Assembly: GCF_000203795.2 (NCBI RefSeq)
Contig: NW_006281099.1
Coordinates: 4,056,532 to 4,120,531, forward strand
DNA from: Batrachochytrium dendrobatidis JAM81
Lineage: Eukaryota > Chytridiomycota > Chytridiomycetes > Rhizophydiales
Length of the DNA: 64,000 nucleotides
Direction of reading: 5' to 3'
The notes below the pieces were generated by a model. It saw only the letters and a list, made by a program, of their open reading frames with translations. It had not been told where the DNA came from and did not search any database. This document shows positions 47,159 through 56,775 of the stretch, one piece after another. Position 1 is the first letter of the stretch, and every line of letters begins with the position of its first letter. A program made the translations under genes and the position numbers.

Positions 47159-48910
47159 TTAATGTAACATCATTCCAAGACGATTAGTCGGTGTTAGCAC
47201 TCTAATCTTGCCCTTGTATACCACCTCTTCAATACCTTTTCGGGTTGATTCACTTAGACCAGCTAGCCATTCAATTGTAGTGATTCTCCGACTTGTTTTT
47301 ACACCCAGAGCATAAACAGGTAGATATACAGTCATAAGATCAGTACTTTCAGCTGACATACTTGCCGAGAGATGATCTAGTAAAGCCAACATGACACTAT
47401 CTGTGAATTTGTTGCAAGACATGCCACCTTTGGAGGGTGGTCGTTTTTCTCTAGCTTCGCCATCAACACAATGACAAGTGATACCCAACACATCCAAATG
47501 ATGCCATGGTTCGTTGGTCAGCAATGCAACCAAATGAGCATCGGTTAATCCACAAGGGAGATGAATTTCGCGTAAATCTCGGGTGTGAGCAAGAAGAAGA
47601 AGAAGTGCTTGGTCTGATATGCCCTGAGAATGACCAGAGAGATCAAGAACCCTGAGTGAAGGACATGCTTGAGCAATCTGTTCCAGTCCCGTTGAAAATA
47701 AATGTTCGTCCCAGCCAAGCATATTGGGACCTAATGCTGGGGTAAGAACAAGTCGAGACAAAGCTCGTCCTCCACGTTCAGAAAGAAGAAACCAGCTGGC
47801 GGCACCCATATTTGGCAAACATCGTGGTAGATCGATTGTTGATAAACCATGAATGGGAGAGGCACGGAGTAGTTCTAGAATAAGTTTTTCAGGTAATTTT
47901 TGGCATTTGGACGCGACAGTGAGATGAGAGAGTTGAGGAAATGCAATTTGAGCATGAAGATAAATGTAGTCTTGTGGAAGATCCATAAAACTGTCATCTC
48001 CAATTGCAAGAGAGAGAGAATGAAGAGTTGAGGCACAGAGGCCAAGAAGGTCGCGTACTTGATACCAAGACTGCAGTGGAGTGTGAGCCGGATTTTCAAA
48101 CACGATCTGAGAAATATCAATATCTTTTACAAACATATGGTATTCCATGAGAGGCAAAGGAGAGCTTTTTTGAGAGTATGCCGTGGCGGATGAGCCATTA
48201 CTGAGTCGGTTTGTAACAACGGAAGGGATAAAGGAGGTGTTGAGATGGGTGGGACTAAGCGATCCTGAAGCAGTAGCCATGCGAATCACAGAGTTTTGAA
48301 GGGTCTGAAGTGCCAATGCCAGTTTTTTCCCAGAGAGTTGAGAGAAAGTCAGTCGTGAATACAGCTGAGCGACAGCAGCCTTGAACCACAACCATGACAG
48401 GGGAAGACATGCGTAGAGTTGGTGAGAATCCATAAATTGCACAATGAACGGAATCAAAACAGGATCAATATGAACAGGCCTTGTTCCAGAGTGAGAATTT
48501 GAGAGTGGTTGTTGTGAATGGATCTGCAGCTTATTTATGCGCTGCAATGGTAAGCCATGTGTGTCTAGAGTCTGTTTCTGCTGCGAGGGCGTGAATGAAG
48601 AAATATCGCCGTCATCCAAGTCACTGTCACTGGCAATAGGCTGTGGATGAATTCTACTGTTTAAAGTATCTTTAATTGGCAAGGACAATAAACGAGGAGT
48701 AGGACTACGAGCATTGATGGTAGAATGACTGTTGACATGAAGCACGTCAGAATCTTCGTGGATGGTTGCGGGTAGATGTAGTGGCAAAGAGTCGGTTGAG
48801 CTTCCTAAAGATATCTCGACCATTCCCGTAGTGGATGATTCCGAAGCAAACGAAGAGCCTGCACCAGCAGTGTTATTGCCCCGTCTTGAAGGACTGAGCT
48901 CACGATACAT
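47159..48910 (-). CDS. F-box-like protein with leucine-rich repeats
   Basis: Predicted SCF ubiquitin-ligase adaptor. Single exon. ATG at 48910 (MYRELSPSRRG) gives 583 residues. An open frame continues upstream to 48958 but without ATG. Residues 1-140 are Ser/Pro-rich. An F-box-like helix set lies at about 145-190 (IDPVLIPFIVQFMDSHQLYA then LPLSWLWFKAAVAQLYSRL). Leucine-rich segments follow, for example LRVLDLSGHSQGISDQALLLLL and LREIHLPCGLTDAHLVALL. The substrate is unknown. It is divergently arranged with the USP gene, 145 bp start to start. Confidence 0.75.
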   Translation of the reverse strand: MYRELSPSRRGNNTAGAGSSFASESSTTGMVEISLGSSTDSLPLHLPATIHEDSDVLHVNSHSTINARSPTPRLLSLPIKDTLNSRIHPQPIASDSDLDDGDISSFTPSQQKQTLDTHGLPLQRINKLQIHSQQPLSNSHSGTRPVHIDPVLIPFIVQFMDSHQLYACLPLSWLWFKAAVAQLYSRLTFSQLSGKKLALALQTLQNSVIRMATASGSLSPTHLNTSFIPSVVTNRLSNGSSATAYSQKSSPLPLMEYHMFVKDIDISQIVFENPAHTPLQSWYQVRDLLGLCASTLHSLSLAIGDDSFMDLPQDYIYLHAQIAFPQLSHLTVASKCQKLPEKLILELLRASPIHGLSTIDLPRCLPNMGAASWFLLSERGGRALSRLVLTPALGPNMLGWDEHLFSTGLEQIAQACPSLRVLDLSGHSQGISDQALLLLLAHTRDLREIHLPCGLTDAHLVALLTNEPWHHLDVLGITCHCVDGEAREKRPPSKGGMSCNKFTDSVMLALLDHLSASMSAESTDLMTVYLPVYALGVKTSRRITTIEWLAGLSESTRKGIEEVVYKGKIRVLTPTNRLGMMLH

Positions 48911-49055
48911 TTGGAAGATGAAGCCAAGCGTAGCGAGAGCGAGGCTTTGACAGCACAAGTCACGACACTAGTCACGTTACTGGTCACGTTACTTAAAGAC
49001 AACTTTGCAGGTTTCGAGTGCTTGCAGATTGCCTGATTGATTGTTGTTGTGGTAG
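48911..49055. promoter_or_regulatory. Compact bidirectional promoter with three 12-bp tandem GTCACG repeats
   Basis: Lies between the divergent F-box-like and USP starts. Bases 48959-48994 are three direct 12-bp units (GTCACGACACTA, GTCACGTTACTG, GTCACGTTACTT). The core GTCACGTT resembles sites of bZIP or bHLH factors. A regulatory role is inferred from position and exact periodicity. Confidence 0.5.
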
Positions 49056-52000
49056 ATGATACCTACTACAAATCATCTGGACAATTGTAACGCAGCTATT
49101 CCCATCAACACCAACCATAAGCGGTGTGCCATTGTTGCTGTTTCTCCTCATACAAAACTGCAGAGTCCTTTGGTTAGAACCTCTGTATTAGCTCCTTCTA
49201 TTGCTTCTGTCGATAGCATGTCCTTGCCCAACGCTCTTTCTTTTGATAAGCTATCCAATCGGACTTCAGGAATCGTAGTCTCAGATGCTATCAGCACAAC
49301 CTCTGACGATCCTCCTTTTCACAAAGATATTTCTGTCATAAACAGCAGTTCTACTGCTCAGAATTCATCTGCTTATACTGACCATGGCTTGGAATCTTGC
49401 CAAATCGCATCCATGCCTGAAACCACTGTTTCTATCGATTCAAATCCAATATCAACCATGCTGAATGATTCTACTCTTGTTCATGCTGAAAGTCTATATA
49501 CTGAACAGCATGTGAGCTCTGATGCAACTTCATTGGCTGTACCGTCTTCTATATTATCTACTGTGCCATTCGAGGTACATCGCACTACAATCACACCAAA
49601 AAGTGATGAAAACACCAGTACCACGCTTGTAAATAGCCACATCAATAATAGTTACTCTAGAAATCATCTCATCGATCAACCGTTTGGAACTACAGGCTTG
49701 CAGAATTTAGGAAATACGTGCTTCATGAATTCTGCTTTACAGTGTCTGAGCAACACTGTTCCACTCACTCACTACTTTCTTTTTGGATCTTGGAAAAATG
49801 AAGTTAATAGCAACAACCCTCTTGGAATGAACGGTCGCATCCCAAAGGTATACGCAAACTTAATTCATCAACTTTGGCGTGATGACCAAGAGCGACCTCG
49901 GAGCTTTTCACCTCGCGAATTCAAGCATACCATTGGTGAACTCAATCCTACTTTTCAAGGCTACGGACAGCAAGATTCCCATGAGTTGCTTCAGTCTTTG
50001 CTAGATGGACTGCATGAGGATTTGAATCGCATTATCAACAAAGAGTACGTCGAGGATCCTGAAATGAAAGATATGTCCGAGGACGAATTTGCCAAAGTAT
50101 CTTGGAATGCCTATTGCAAGCGAAATGATTCTATTATTGTAGATCTGTTCCAGGCTCAACTCAAAAATCGAACCATTTGCCAAATTTGTTCTAATGTATC
50201 AGTCAAGTTTGATCCATACATGTATCTGCAGGTGCCTATTCCTGAACCCAAAGTCGTACTCTTGGAAATCATTGCACTTTCGTACATTTTTCCTGGTCCA
50301 CACACACAGTCACAACGCCCTAAAACTATTACTGTAACAGTCCCCAAAAATAGTACAGTTAAAGATTTAAAACTCCACACGGCTAAACAATTGGGATGGT
50401 CCCAGTTGGCTCAAACCGATCCGGCCTTTTCAATGGTTGCCGACATATTCCAATGCAAGTTTTACAAAGTATTTTTAGACGATGCTTCTGTACAAGATTT
50501 TGGCTCAAATGATGCAATCTGGCTCTTTGAACTCTCGACCCCAGTCTCTGATTTTTGTTACACAAGCGAGTTGGAAACTAAAGGTCCCATAATCCAAGCA
50601 AAGACACTTTTACACACGGCCTCTTCTCAGTCTACAGATTTGGGCACTAAATCTTGTAGCTATCCATCAAACAAAAACTTTGGAAATCCTTTTGCCATTG
50701 CCCTACCAAGCAAGATTGTTTTTGACAAACCCATAGATGCCAAACTGGTTCAGAAAGAAATTGGACGCATTCTCTATCGTCATGCAACTGCTTCACTTGG
50801 TCGATATTCCAAACATCCACTTTTTCGCCGTGTTACCTCAGTAAATACTTTGTCGGCGCCTGCTCAAGCTTCGGTATCTTCTAGCATGAACACCACCAAC
50901 GAGACACATGTTTCTTCATCCAATCAGTCATTTGCTTCTCAAACTGAAATGAAGCATTTGCATGACTACTCTGCAGATACGCTGAATGTTAATGACCATT
51001 TGGAAATGGACGCAGAACTTACTGAAACTTTAGCAAGTCTTGAAGCCGAGTCCACGCCAGAAATAAAGGATAGAGCCTCATTTTCTATTGGTTCAGATGG
51101 CTTGACTGCGGCTGATTTTAGTGGCCAGTTCAATCACGATGCTTCTAATATGTCCATACATGACCTTGGCTATGAATGGGAACCAATTCCAAATCTGTTC
51201 AAAATATGGATTTCTCAGGATGAATCTCGAAATTCCTATGGCAGCTTATACTCTTTTGGAAACAACTCTTCTTTTAAGCCCGTTTTGGTATATCCAATGC
51301 AAGATGCAGATTTGATCCAAGATACAAAGCACAATAAGGCTGCCACAACTCCGGTTCCAACAAGTCTTGATGTTGACATGAGCACTGTTTCGATTGATGC
51401 GGCTGGTGTGGATTCTGCAGAAACACAGACTCATAATGCGTCCTCGGTTAATGAAAGTATGTCGAGTGTAGCTTCTTCAGGTATATCTTCCCTTTTCTCT
51501 GAATCATTGCTGTTGAATGATTCAGTACCGCAGAAAAGTGACGCAGATCCGACTTTTGATAAACTTGAATCGATGCACGACGCTCTTGATGATGTATCGA
51601 TTACACCTCAATTACCAACGTACATTGAATCTACTCAACATTCTCAATCAGATCCAACTGAAAGTGCTAGTGCATGTCATTTGATTCAACAATTCGAGTT
51701 TTCTTCCAAAACAGAAATTCATCTCGAGTTTACAAATATCAACGCTACATATTTATTTGAGGAGCAAGGCTTGACCGATTCATTTAAACATCAGTATATG
51801 AACACACCCAAATACTCGACCAGCGCCTTTGCACCACTTGTGGATGAATATTCAGCCCATAGTGATAAAAAGCTCGAAAATAATATTAAATCTGATCTAT
51901 ATAGCTGCTTGAAAGAATTTAGTCGCGAAGAAATTCTGGATGGTGATGATACCATGTATTGCAGCAAATGTATGGAGCATCGACCTATTCGCAAAAAGTT

Positions 52001-53090
52001 GGACATTTACTCTTCACCAGATATCCTTGTTATTCATTTGAAACGTTTTGCAAATACTGGACGGGGTGGAGCACGTCGCACTAAGTTGGATTGCATGGTG
52101 GACGCACCATTGGAAGGATTGGACATGTCACAGGTTTTGGCTTGCGAGTCTCTACTTGACACAGATGCTCATTTGTATGACCTGTATGCAGTGTCGAATC
52201 ATTTTGGTGGGCTTGGTGGTGGCCATTATACTGCTTTTGTCAAAAACCCACTAAATGGTAAGTGGTATGATTGTGACGATAGTTCAGTTTCTCTCCTCAA
52301 TTCGGATCGTATTGTCACAGAAGCAGCGTATCTTTTGTTTTACACGAGACGAGCACGAAAACAAAAAGACTTGCTTTCTTGTATTTATAATGCAAATAAG
52401 CTGCTTCAGCAGCAAGAGCAACATGAGCACGAAGGAAAAAGACGACAGCAAGAGCAATTGAAATCCGATCCGTATGGTCCCATTCAATCCACGCACAATA
52501 CTTCATACCAAGCTGCAATGGCCAGATCATCTACAGGGAGTTTGAAGCATCTGCATGGATACATGGCTGATGGAGCGCCAAAAGTACTTGCACACAAAGG
52601 GCATAAAACCTTTAATCTGAATGCTGAAGCACCAGATCCTTTATCTTTTACAAAAAAAACCGAGCAGGAAGATTCTCATTCTTCATTTACTGAGAATGAG
52701 CCCAATCATATGGAAGAGGATGATCATCATCACGATGAGTTGATGGAGCTTCCTGGCTCCTATCCTATTACTTCTTCACGGTCATCCGAATATCTATTAA
52801 GTCCTTCTGAAGGTAATCATCAACACGATGAGAGTACTGAAAGTGGCATGTTTTGCATTGATAATATCACCCCACAGTTTGTACAGCAGCAGCAATTTCA
52901 ATTGGAAGAAAAGTCGAATTCGAGTTGTATCCCAACCTTAAATAAGGTTGGATTTGAATTTGGTGCGTCGGCAAACATGACAAACAATGGCTCTTATGAT
53001 TCTGTTGATGATCAAGGTTGTCATCCTGTGACATATGCTGACGAAAACAAAGATTTTCAACCTCCAAACGAAATCGCTGATAAAGATTGA
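49056..53090 (+). CDS. USP-family ubiquitin carboxyl-terminal hydrolase (Ubp12/USP15-like)
   Basis: Cysteine protease that removes ubiquitin. Single exon, 1344 residues. The catalytic domain starts near 205: TGLQNLGNTCFMNSALQCLS with nucleophile Cys222, then QQDSHELLQSLLDGLHEDLN. A CxxC pair ICQIC near 375 and a second CSKC near 970 form the zinc ribbon. The His box is GGGHYTAF (His1057), followed by WYDCDDSSV. About 550 residues are inserted between the two halves of the catalytic core, as in USP4/11/15 and yeast Ubp12, and include a ubiquitin-like stretch and Ser-rich filler. A DUSP domain is not evident in the Ser-rich first 200 residues. The C-terminal 250 residues are Gln/His/acid-rich. 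Confidence 0.93.
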   Translation: MIPTTNHLDNCNAAIPINTNHKRCAIVAVSPHTKLQSPLVRTSVLAPSIASVDSMSLPNALSFDKLSNRTSGIVVSDAISTTSDDPPFHKDISVINSSSTAQNSSAYTDHGLESCQIASMPETTVSIDSNPISTMLNDSTLVHAESLYTEQHVSSDATSLAVPSSILSTVPFEVHRTTITPKSDENTSTTLVNSHINNSYSRNHLIDQPFGTTGLQNLGNTCFMNSALQCLSNTVPLTHYFLFGSWKNEVNSNNPLGMNGRIPKVYANLIHQLWRDDQERPRSFSPREFKHTIGELNPTFQGYGQQDSHELLQSLLDGLHEDLNRIINKEYVEDPEMKDMSEDEFAKVSWNAYCKRNDSIIVDLFQAQLKNRTICQICSNVSVKFDPYMYLQVPIPEPKVVLLEIIALSYIFPGPHTQSQRPKTITVTVPKNSTVKDLKLHTAKQLGWSQLAQTDPAFSMVADIFQCKFYKVFLDDASVQDFGSNDAIWLFELSTPVSDFCYTSELETKGPIIQAKTLLHTASSQSTDLGTKSCSYPSNKNFGNPFAIALPSKIVFDKPIDAKLVQKEIGRILYRHATASLGRYSKHPLFRRVTSVNTLSAPAQASVSSSMNTTNETHVSSSNQSFASQTEMKHLHDYSADTLNVNDHLEMDAELTETLASLEAESTPEIKDRASFSIGSDGLTAADFSGQFNHDASNMSIHDLGYEWEPIPNLFKIWISQDESRNSYGSLYSFGNNSSFKPVLVYPMQDADLIQDTKHNKAATTPVPTSLDVDMSTVSIDAAGVDSAETQTHNASSVNESMSSVASSGISSLFSESLLLNDSVPQKSDADPTFDKLESMHDALDDVSITPQLPTYIESTQHSQSDPTESASACHLIQQFEFSSKTEIHLEFTNINATYLFEEQGLTDSFKHQYMNTPKYSTSAFAPLVDEYSAHSDKKLENNIKSDLYSCLKEFSREEILDGDDTMYCSKCMEHRPIRKKLDIYSSPDILVIHLKRFANTGRGGARRTKLDCMVDAPLEGLDMSQVLACESLLDTDAHLYDLYAVSNHFGGLGGGHYTAFVKNPLNGKWYDCDDSSVSLLNSDRIVTEAAYLLFYTRRARKQKDLLSCIYNANKLLQQQEQHEHEGKRRQQEQLKSDPYGPIQSTHNTSYQAAMARSSTGSLKHLHGYMADGAPKVLAHKGHKTFNLNAEAPDPLSFTKKTEQEDSHSSFTENEPNHMEEDDHHHDELMELPGSYPITSSRSSEYLLSPSEGNHQHDESTESGMFCIDNITPQFVQQQQFQLEEKSNSSCIPTLNKVGFEFGASANMTNNGSYDSVDDQGCHPVTYADENKDFQPPNEIADKD

Positions 53091-53653
53091 TGTTTGATGA
53101 TATTGGCAAATGTGGCCATGGCACAATGCTTAGTTGATGGCTAGTAACAAAAAGGATGATTATGGAGAATAAAATGATATTATCAATAACCCTCATCAGT
53201 GTATGTCATGTACTTGGGGAGGTGTTTGTATAAAACTTGTTCAACTGTACTTTTGTTGTGACTGAGGTTGGCGATGTTTTTTAGAAATATCGGTGGATTT
53301 GAGTAGCAGAAGCATCTATTCATCGTGTTTCCTGTACCATGATCATAGTCTAACTTATTGACACTTTTCAACATTTTATCTATATATAGTCTGCACATTC
53401 ATCTAAAACAATTGTGCAATTTTACATACCAAAAACTCTTGTTTCCGAAAGGCTACTTGATGCCACAAGATATCTATTGAACATTCCAGAATTGAGTTGA
53501 AATATAAATATTTCCTTTCATTTCATTTATCTTGAGCTGCGAATGAGATACATTGCATTTTATTTCATTTAATAGGAACCATTTCAAGTAAAATTTAAAG
53601 GCTTAAACAGTGTTTAATGGACTTGATTTCGAGTCCTGGGCATAATAAATCGG
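53091..53653. other. Intergenic region between convergent genes, nothing recognised
   Basis: 563 bp of AT-rich sequence between the USP and MCMBP stops. Confidence 0.35.
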
Positions 53654-56401
53654 TCATTTAGCAGTTGATGTTTTTCTGGTTGTAAACGATGCACATCGAG
53701 CCAAACGCGCAGTTTCAAGTTTACCTGCCTGTTTCCAGCATTCATCATTCATTTGACCCAATCCATACGATCTGCACAATAGCTGCGCAAGATTGAGTCT
53801 CTGAAGAAGCATACTGCCATCATCCACAGGCAAGTTATTTATTCTCGCAGTTTGTTGCGATTCAGTAAACTCTTTTTGGATTCTCTGTTTTTGGATCAAT
53901 GAAATAAACAAGGTTTAGTTGCATAAATCCAACTCAGTTCATGATCCCAAGTCTATTTTAAAAATAGATTTTAAATATTATATCAAGTTTTATCAAAACA
54001 ATACCAACCTCGTCCATGCTAGGCTCAAAGTCTGGCTCTCCGTGTTTAGTTTCTTCAATCCATATTCGCAAAAGGTGTAGTTGATCCTGTGTAAGTGCAG
54101 GTGTATAGTATGAGCCATTGGGATCAGTCTGAATGGGGATAGTACAAAGTTCCTAAATCGAACGATCACACATTCAATACAAATAGCTTCTAGTAAGTCT
54201 AAAGTATCTGATAAAATTATAGTCAGTGTACAAAGAAATAGCAGGTTTACCTTGAACATAGACTTTCCCTCACTGATAACCAAAACGCGATAGTCGACTG
54301 GACGTTGAATGGATCCTCCTAATCCAACTCCAAATGACACTTCTGCATTTTGGATAACGTTTCCAATGGCTTTAATGTTTTTCACTCCGCGATCAACAAG
54401 CGTTCCATCAGTAAGACTTGATTCATCCACGACAAGTAGTGTGCTATTAGGAAGCTGCAGAGCACCAGCACACAGTCCAAGATCGGCCGTTGCGCAACCC
54501 AAATCAACTTGATCATTATATCGAGCTTGATCTGCATCAATCCAAAGCCCTGTGTTGAGATTCTCAAGCTTCATGGAAAGATAGTGGACATGTGGAACAA
54601 ATAGATGGAGTGCAGATGCTAGTGACGTAGCAAAGCAACTGGCTGCTGGCGGTGCATTACATAGATTGATGGGGAGATATCCCACAGGAAAAGTTCCTCC
54701 AGCTCGACTTGTACTGGTTCAAAAATGATGGCATATATAGTGATATGTGAACTTGAATATTTAGACACGCAAACCAAAACATCATATCAATAATTAAACC
54801 AGCTTACATGCGAGAAAACATTTGTAAAAATATATATTCAGCCGCAAGTGCATCGCCCATCAAACAACCTTGCAGGCTATCAATAGCAGTTTGTCGAAGA
54901 GCTTGGGCCACTTCAGAAACTATAGCAAGATTTATAATAATACAAGGTCAAAATTTGAGCTGATATATTGCAATTTAAACTAATCAACACCATCTGAAAT
55001 TAAATAGAGTAGAATTTACATTTAGGCAGAGGATTTGAGATTATACGAGTCAATGGATTGACTAGTTTTCCTTCAAGTTTTTCTGACAAAATTACGTGAA
55101 CACAAGGCAGCATGCTGGACAAGGATATTTCATTTAACCTGTAAAAGTTGTAGCAGTGTTAATATTTGACAACACATTTGGTTTGAATCAATGCAGTCTT
55201 ACATGTCCTTGTCTTCAATAGCATCCAATTTTGCATTATCTAGAATTCCAATAACCTCGATAATTTCATTCAATTGAAATTCTTCATTGCCATATGTCTA
55301 TTCAACAACGTTGATGTCAGTAATCTTAAGTATACATTGTAGCATTATAACGCAAGAATGGCCTTATATTCTACCTTGACAATCGTGGCATGAGTGGGAT
55401 CAGCATGGCCCATTTTCATTTTCATCAACGATTGAAAAGCCTGTGCACCGTCCTTACATACGGCCAAGTGGTACATTTTATCAAGATCCGATGGATTGGA
55501 CGACGCAGCAATAGAATCTTGGCTCGTAATTTCAACACGTGCGAGCGATTGTGTCAAGTCAGTTTCATGAGTAGAAGGAGTGATGTGAGATTTCACCCAT
55601 TCGGCCTCTGCTGGAACTGCAAAGCAAAAGTAAGGCTGTTTTTCAGAAAAGGAGCGAATGGCACTCAAGTTGTTGATTGGAAACTCCCATGGAAGCTTTC
55701 GAGTTTATTACAGAAAAAAAGTTGGAAATTAGATGCTGATATCGTACATGCCGATTCCAAAATAGAAATAGTTCAACAACTCACCTCGACTGTATCTCTA
55801 TAAATCAGATTCATGATTTTCTACAAATCTGCAGAGTTAAACGACCTTTTAAAAGCAAACAGATTCCAGTTTATCAACAGTAGATAACATACCTCTTCAC
55901 CAGTAGTAGCATGGAAAACGGAGCATTTGCTAGGATAAGTTTCAAACGATGCACTATTGTCTTGAATAAAGCAGCGGAGTCGAACTAGACTGTGATTTGG
56001 AAGAGATCCTTGATTGTCCAATGTCAGATATGGGATCTACAAACCAAAAATAGAATTAGTAAGATGAATATCAACGTTGTACAGTGCGATCATTTATGAT
56101 TGTGATGTGAATGACATGCCATGCTCAAGAAAGTCGAAGACTGAATCAGAGCAGCAAAGTGTGAGCGCACTAGATCATGATCACTATGTGATGTAGATTC
56201 AGTTGCAGAGTCTGTTTCAAACCATTGACAATAGAGTATGAATGCAGTATTAGTAATCTAGACATGATCAAGACATTCTACAGAAACCAGATTACCAGGT
56301 GTAGAATGAGATTTTGATGATAACAGCAATTCCTCAATCACTGCATGAGGATCGTTGATTGCCCTGAGCAGATTGCTGGTGTTGGTTTGGTTTACAGACA
56401 T
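53654..56401 (-). CDS. MCMBP: Mini-chromosome maintenance complex-binding protein
   Basis: Binds MCM3-7 and acts in replication-licensing and sister cohesion in the nucleus. Exons (minus): 56401-56296, 56211-56120, 56036-55893, 55820-55785, 55695-55375, 55297-55203, 55138-55020, 54919-54808, 54713-54251, 54152-54009, 53884-53654; 620 residues (human about 640). Family landmarks are in order: SLVRLRCFIQD, FCFAVPAEAEWVKSH, NEIIEVIGIL, PCVHVILSEKL, LMGDALAAEYIFLQM, GTFPVGYLPINL, LQLPNSTLLVVDE, YRVLVISEGKSMF, and a C-terminal helix. Ten of eleven exons join in phase with GT-AG. The exon 2 donor is uncertain: a GC donor (after TFLSM) keeps frame, while a GT donor further upstream would drop 16 residues. 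A degraded MITE lies directly upstream of the ATG. Confidence 0.9.
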
Positions 56402-56407
56402 CAACTA

Positions 56408-56615
56408 GTTGGCAGATTTATGTAAAATATTTGCGATTTATTTTTGAAATAATAATTCGTATTCGTATTGAAAATCCAATATTGAATAAATGACAGATTG
56501 TATTGAATTGTATTGAATGAATCTGTCACTTTAGAATTCAAAAAACAATCAATTTATTAATATTTTTATAAGCTGGTTTATGTTTTGACATTCTTATTTT
56601 ACGTAAATACGATTG
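56408..56615. mobile_element. Degraded family A MITE in the MCMBP promoter
   Basis: The right terminus ATTTTACGTAAATACGATTG with TA flank is convincing. The left end (GGCAGATTTATGTAAAAT) is weak. Before the right end, TTTATGTTTTGACATTCTTATTTTACG matches the family tail seen in other copies. It lies within 7 bp of the MCMBP start codon. Confidence 0.5.
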
Positions 56616-56775
56616 TAATACAAGACTATCAACGCAAGAGTTTGATTCTGGAGTGATTCAATCTTACAATTCTTCAGACTAAATCTGAATTGTCAACTTT
56701 CTATCTGTTCAGTCAACCAATTCTGTTTTTGTTGGTTTGAGAATCAAATCTTTAACCAACACTTGACATCGTTCA

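Noticed and set aside
55390..55803. Plus-strand 137-codon frame in MCMBP
   Set aside because: It is antisense to exons 4 and 5 of MCMBP, which align in order with the family.
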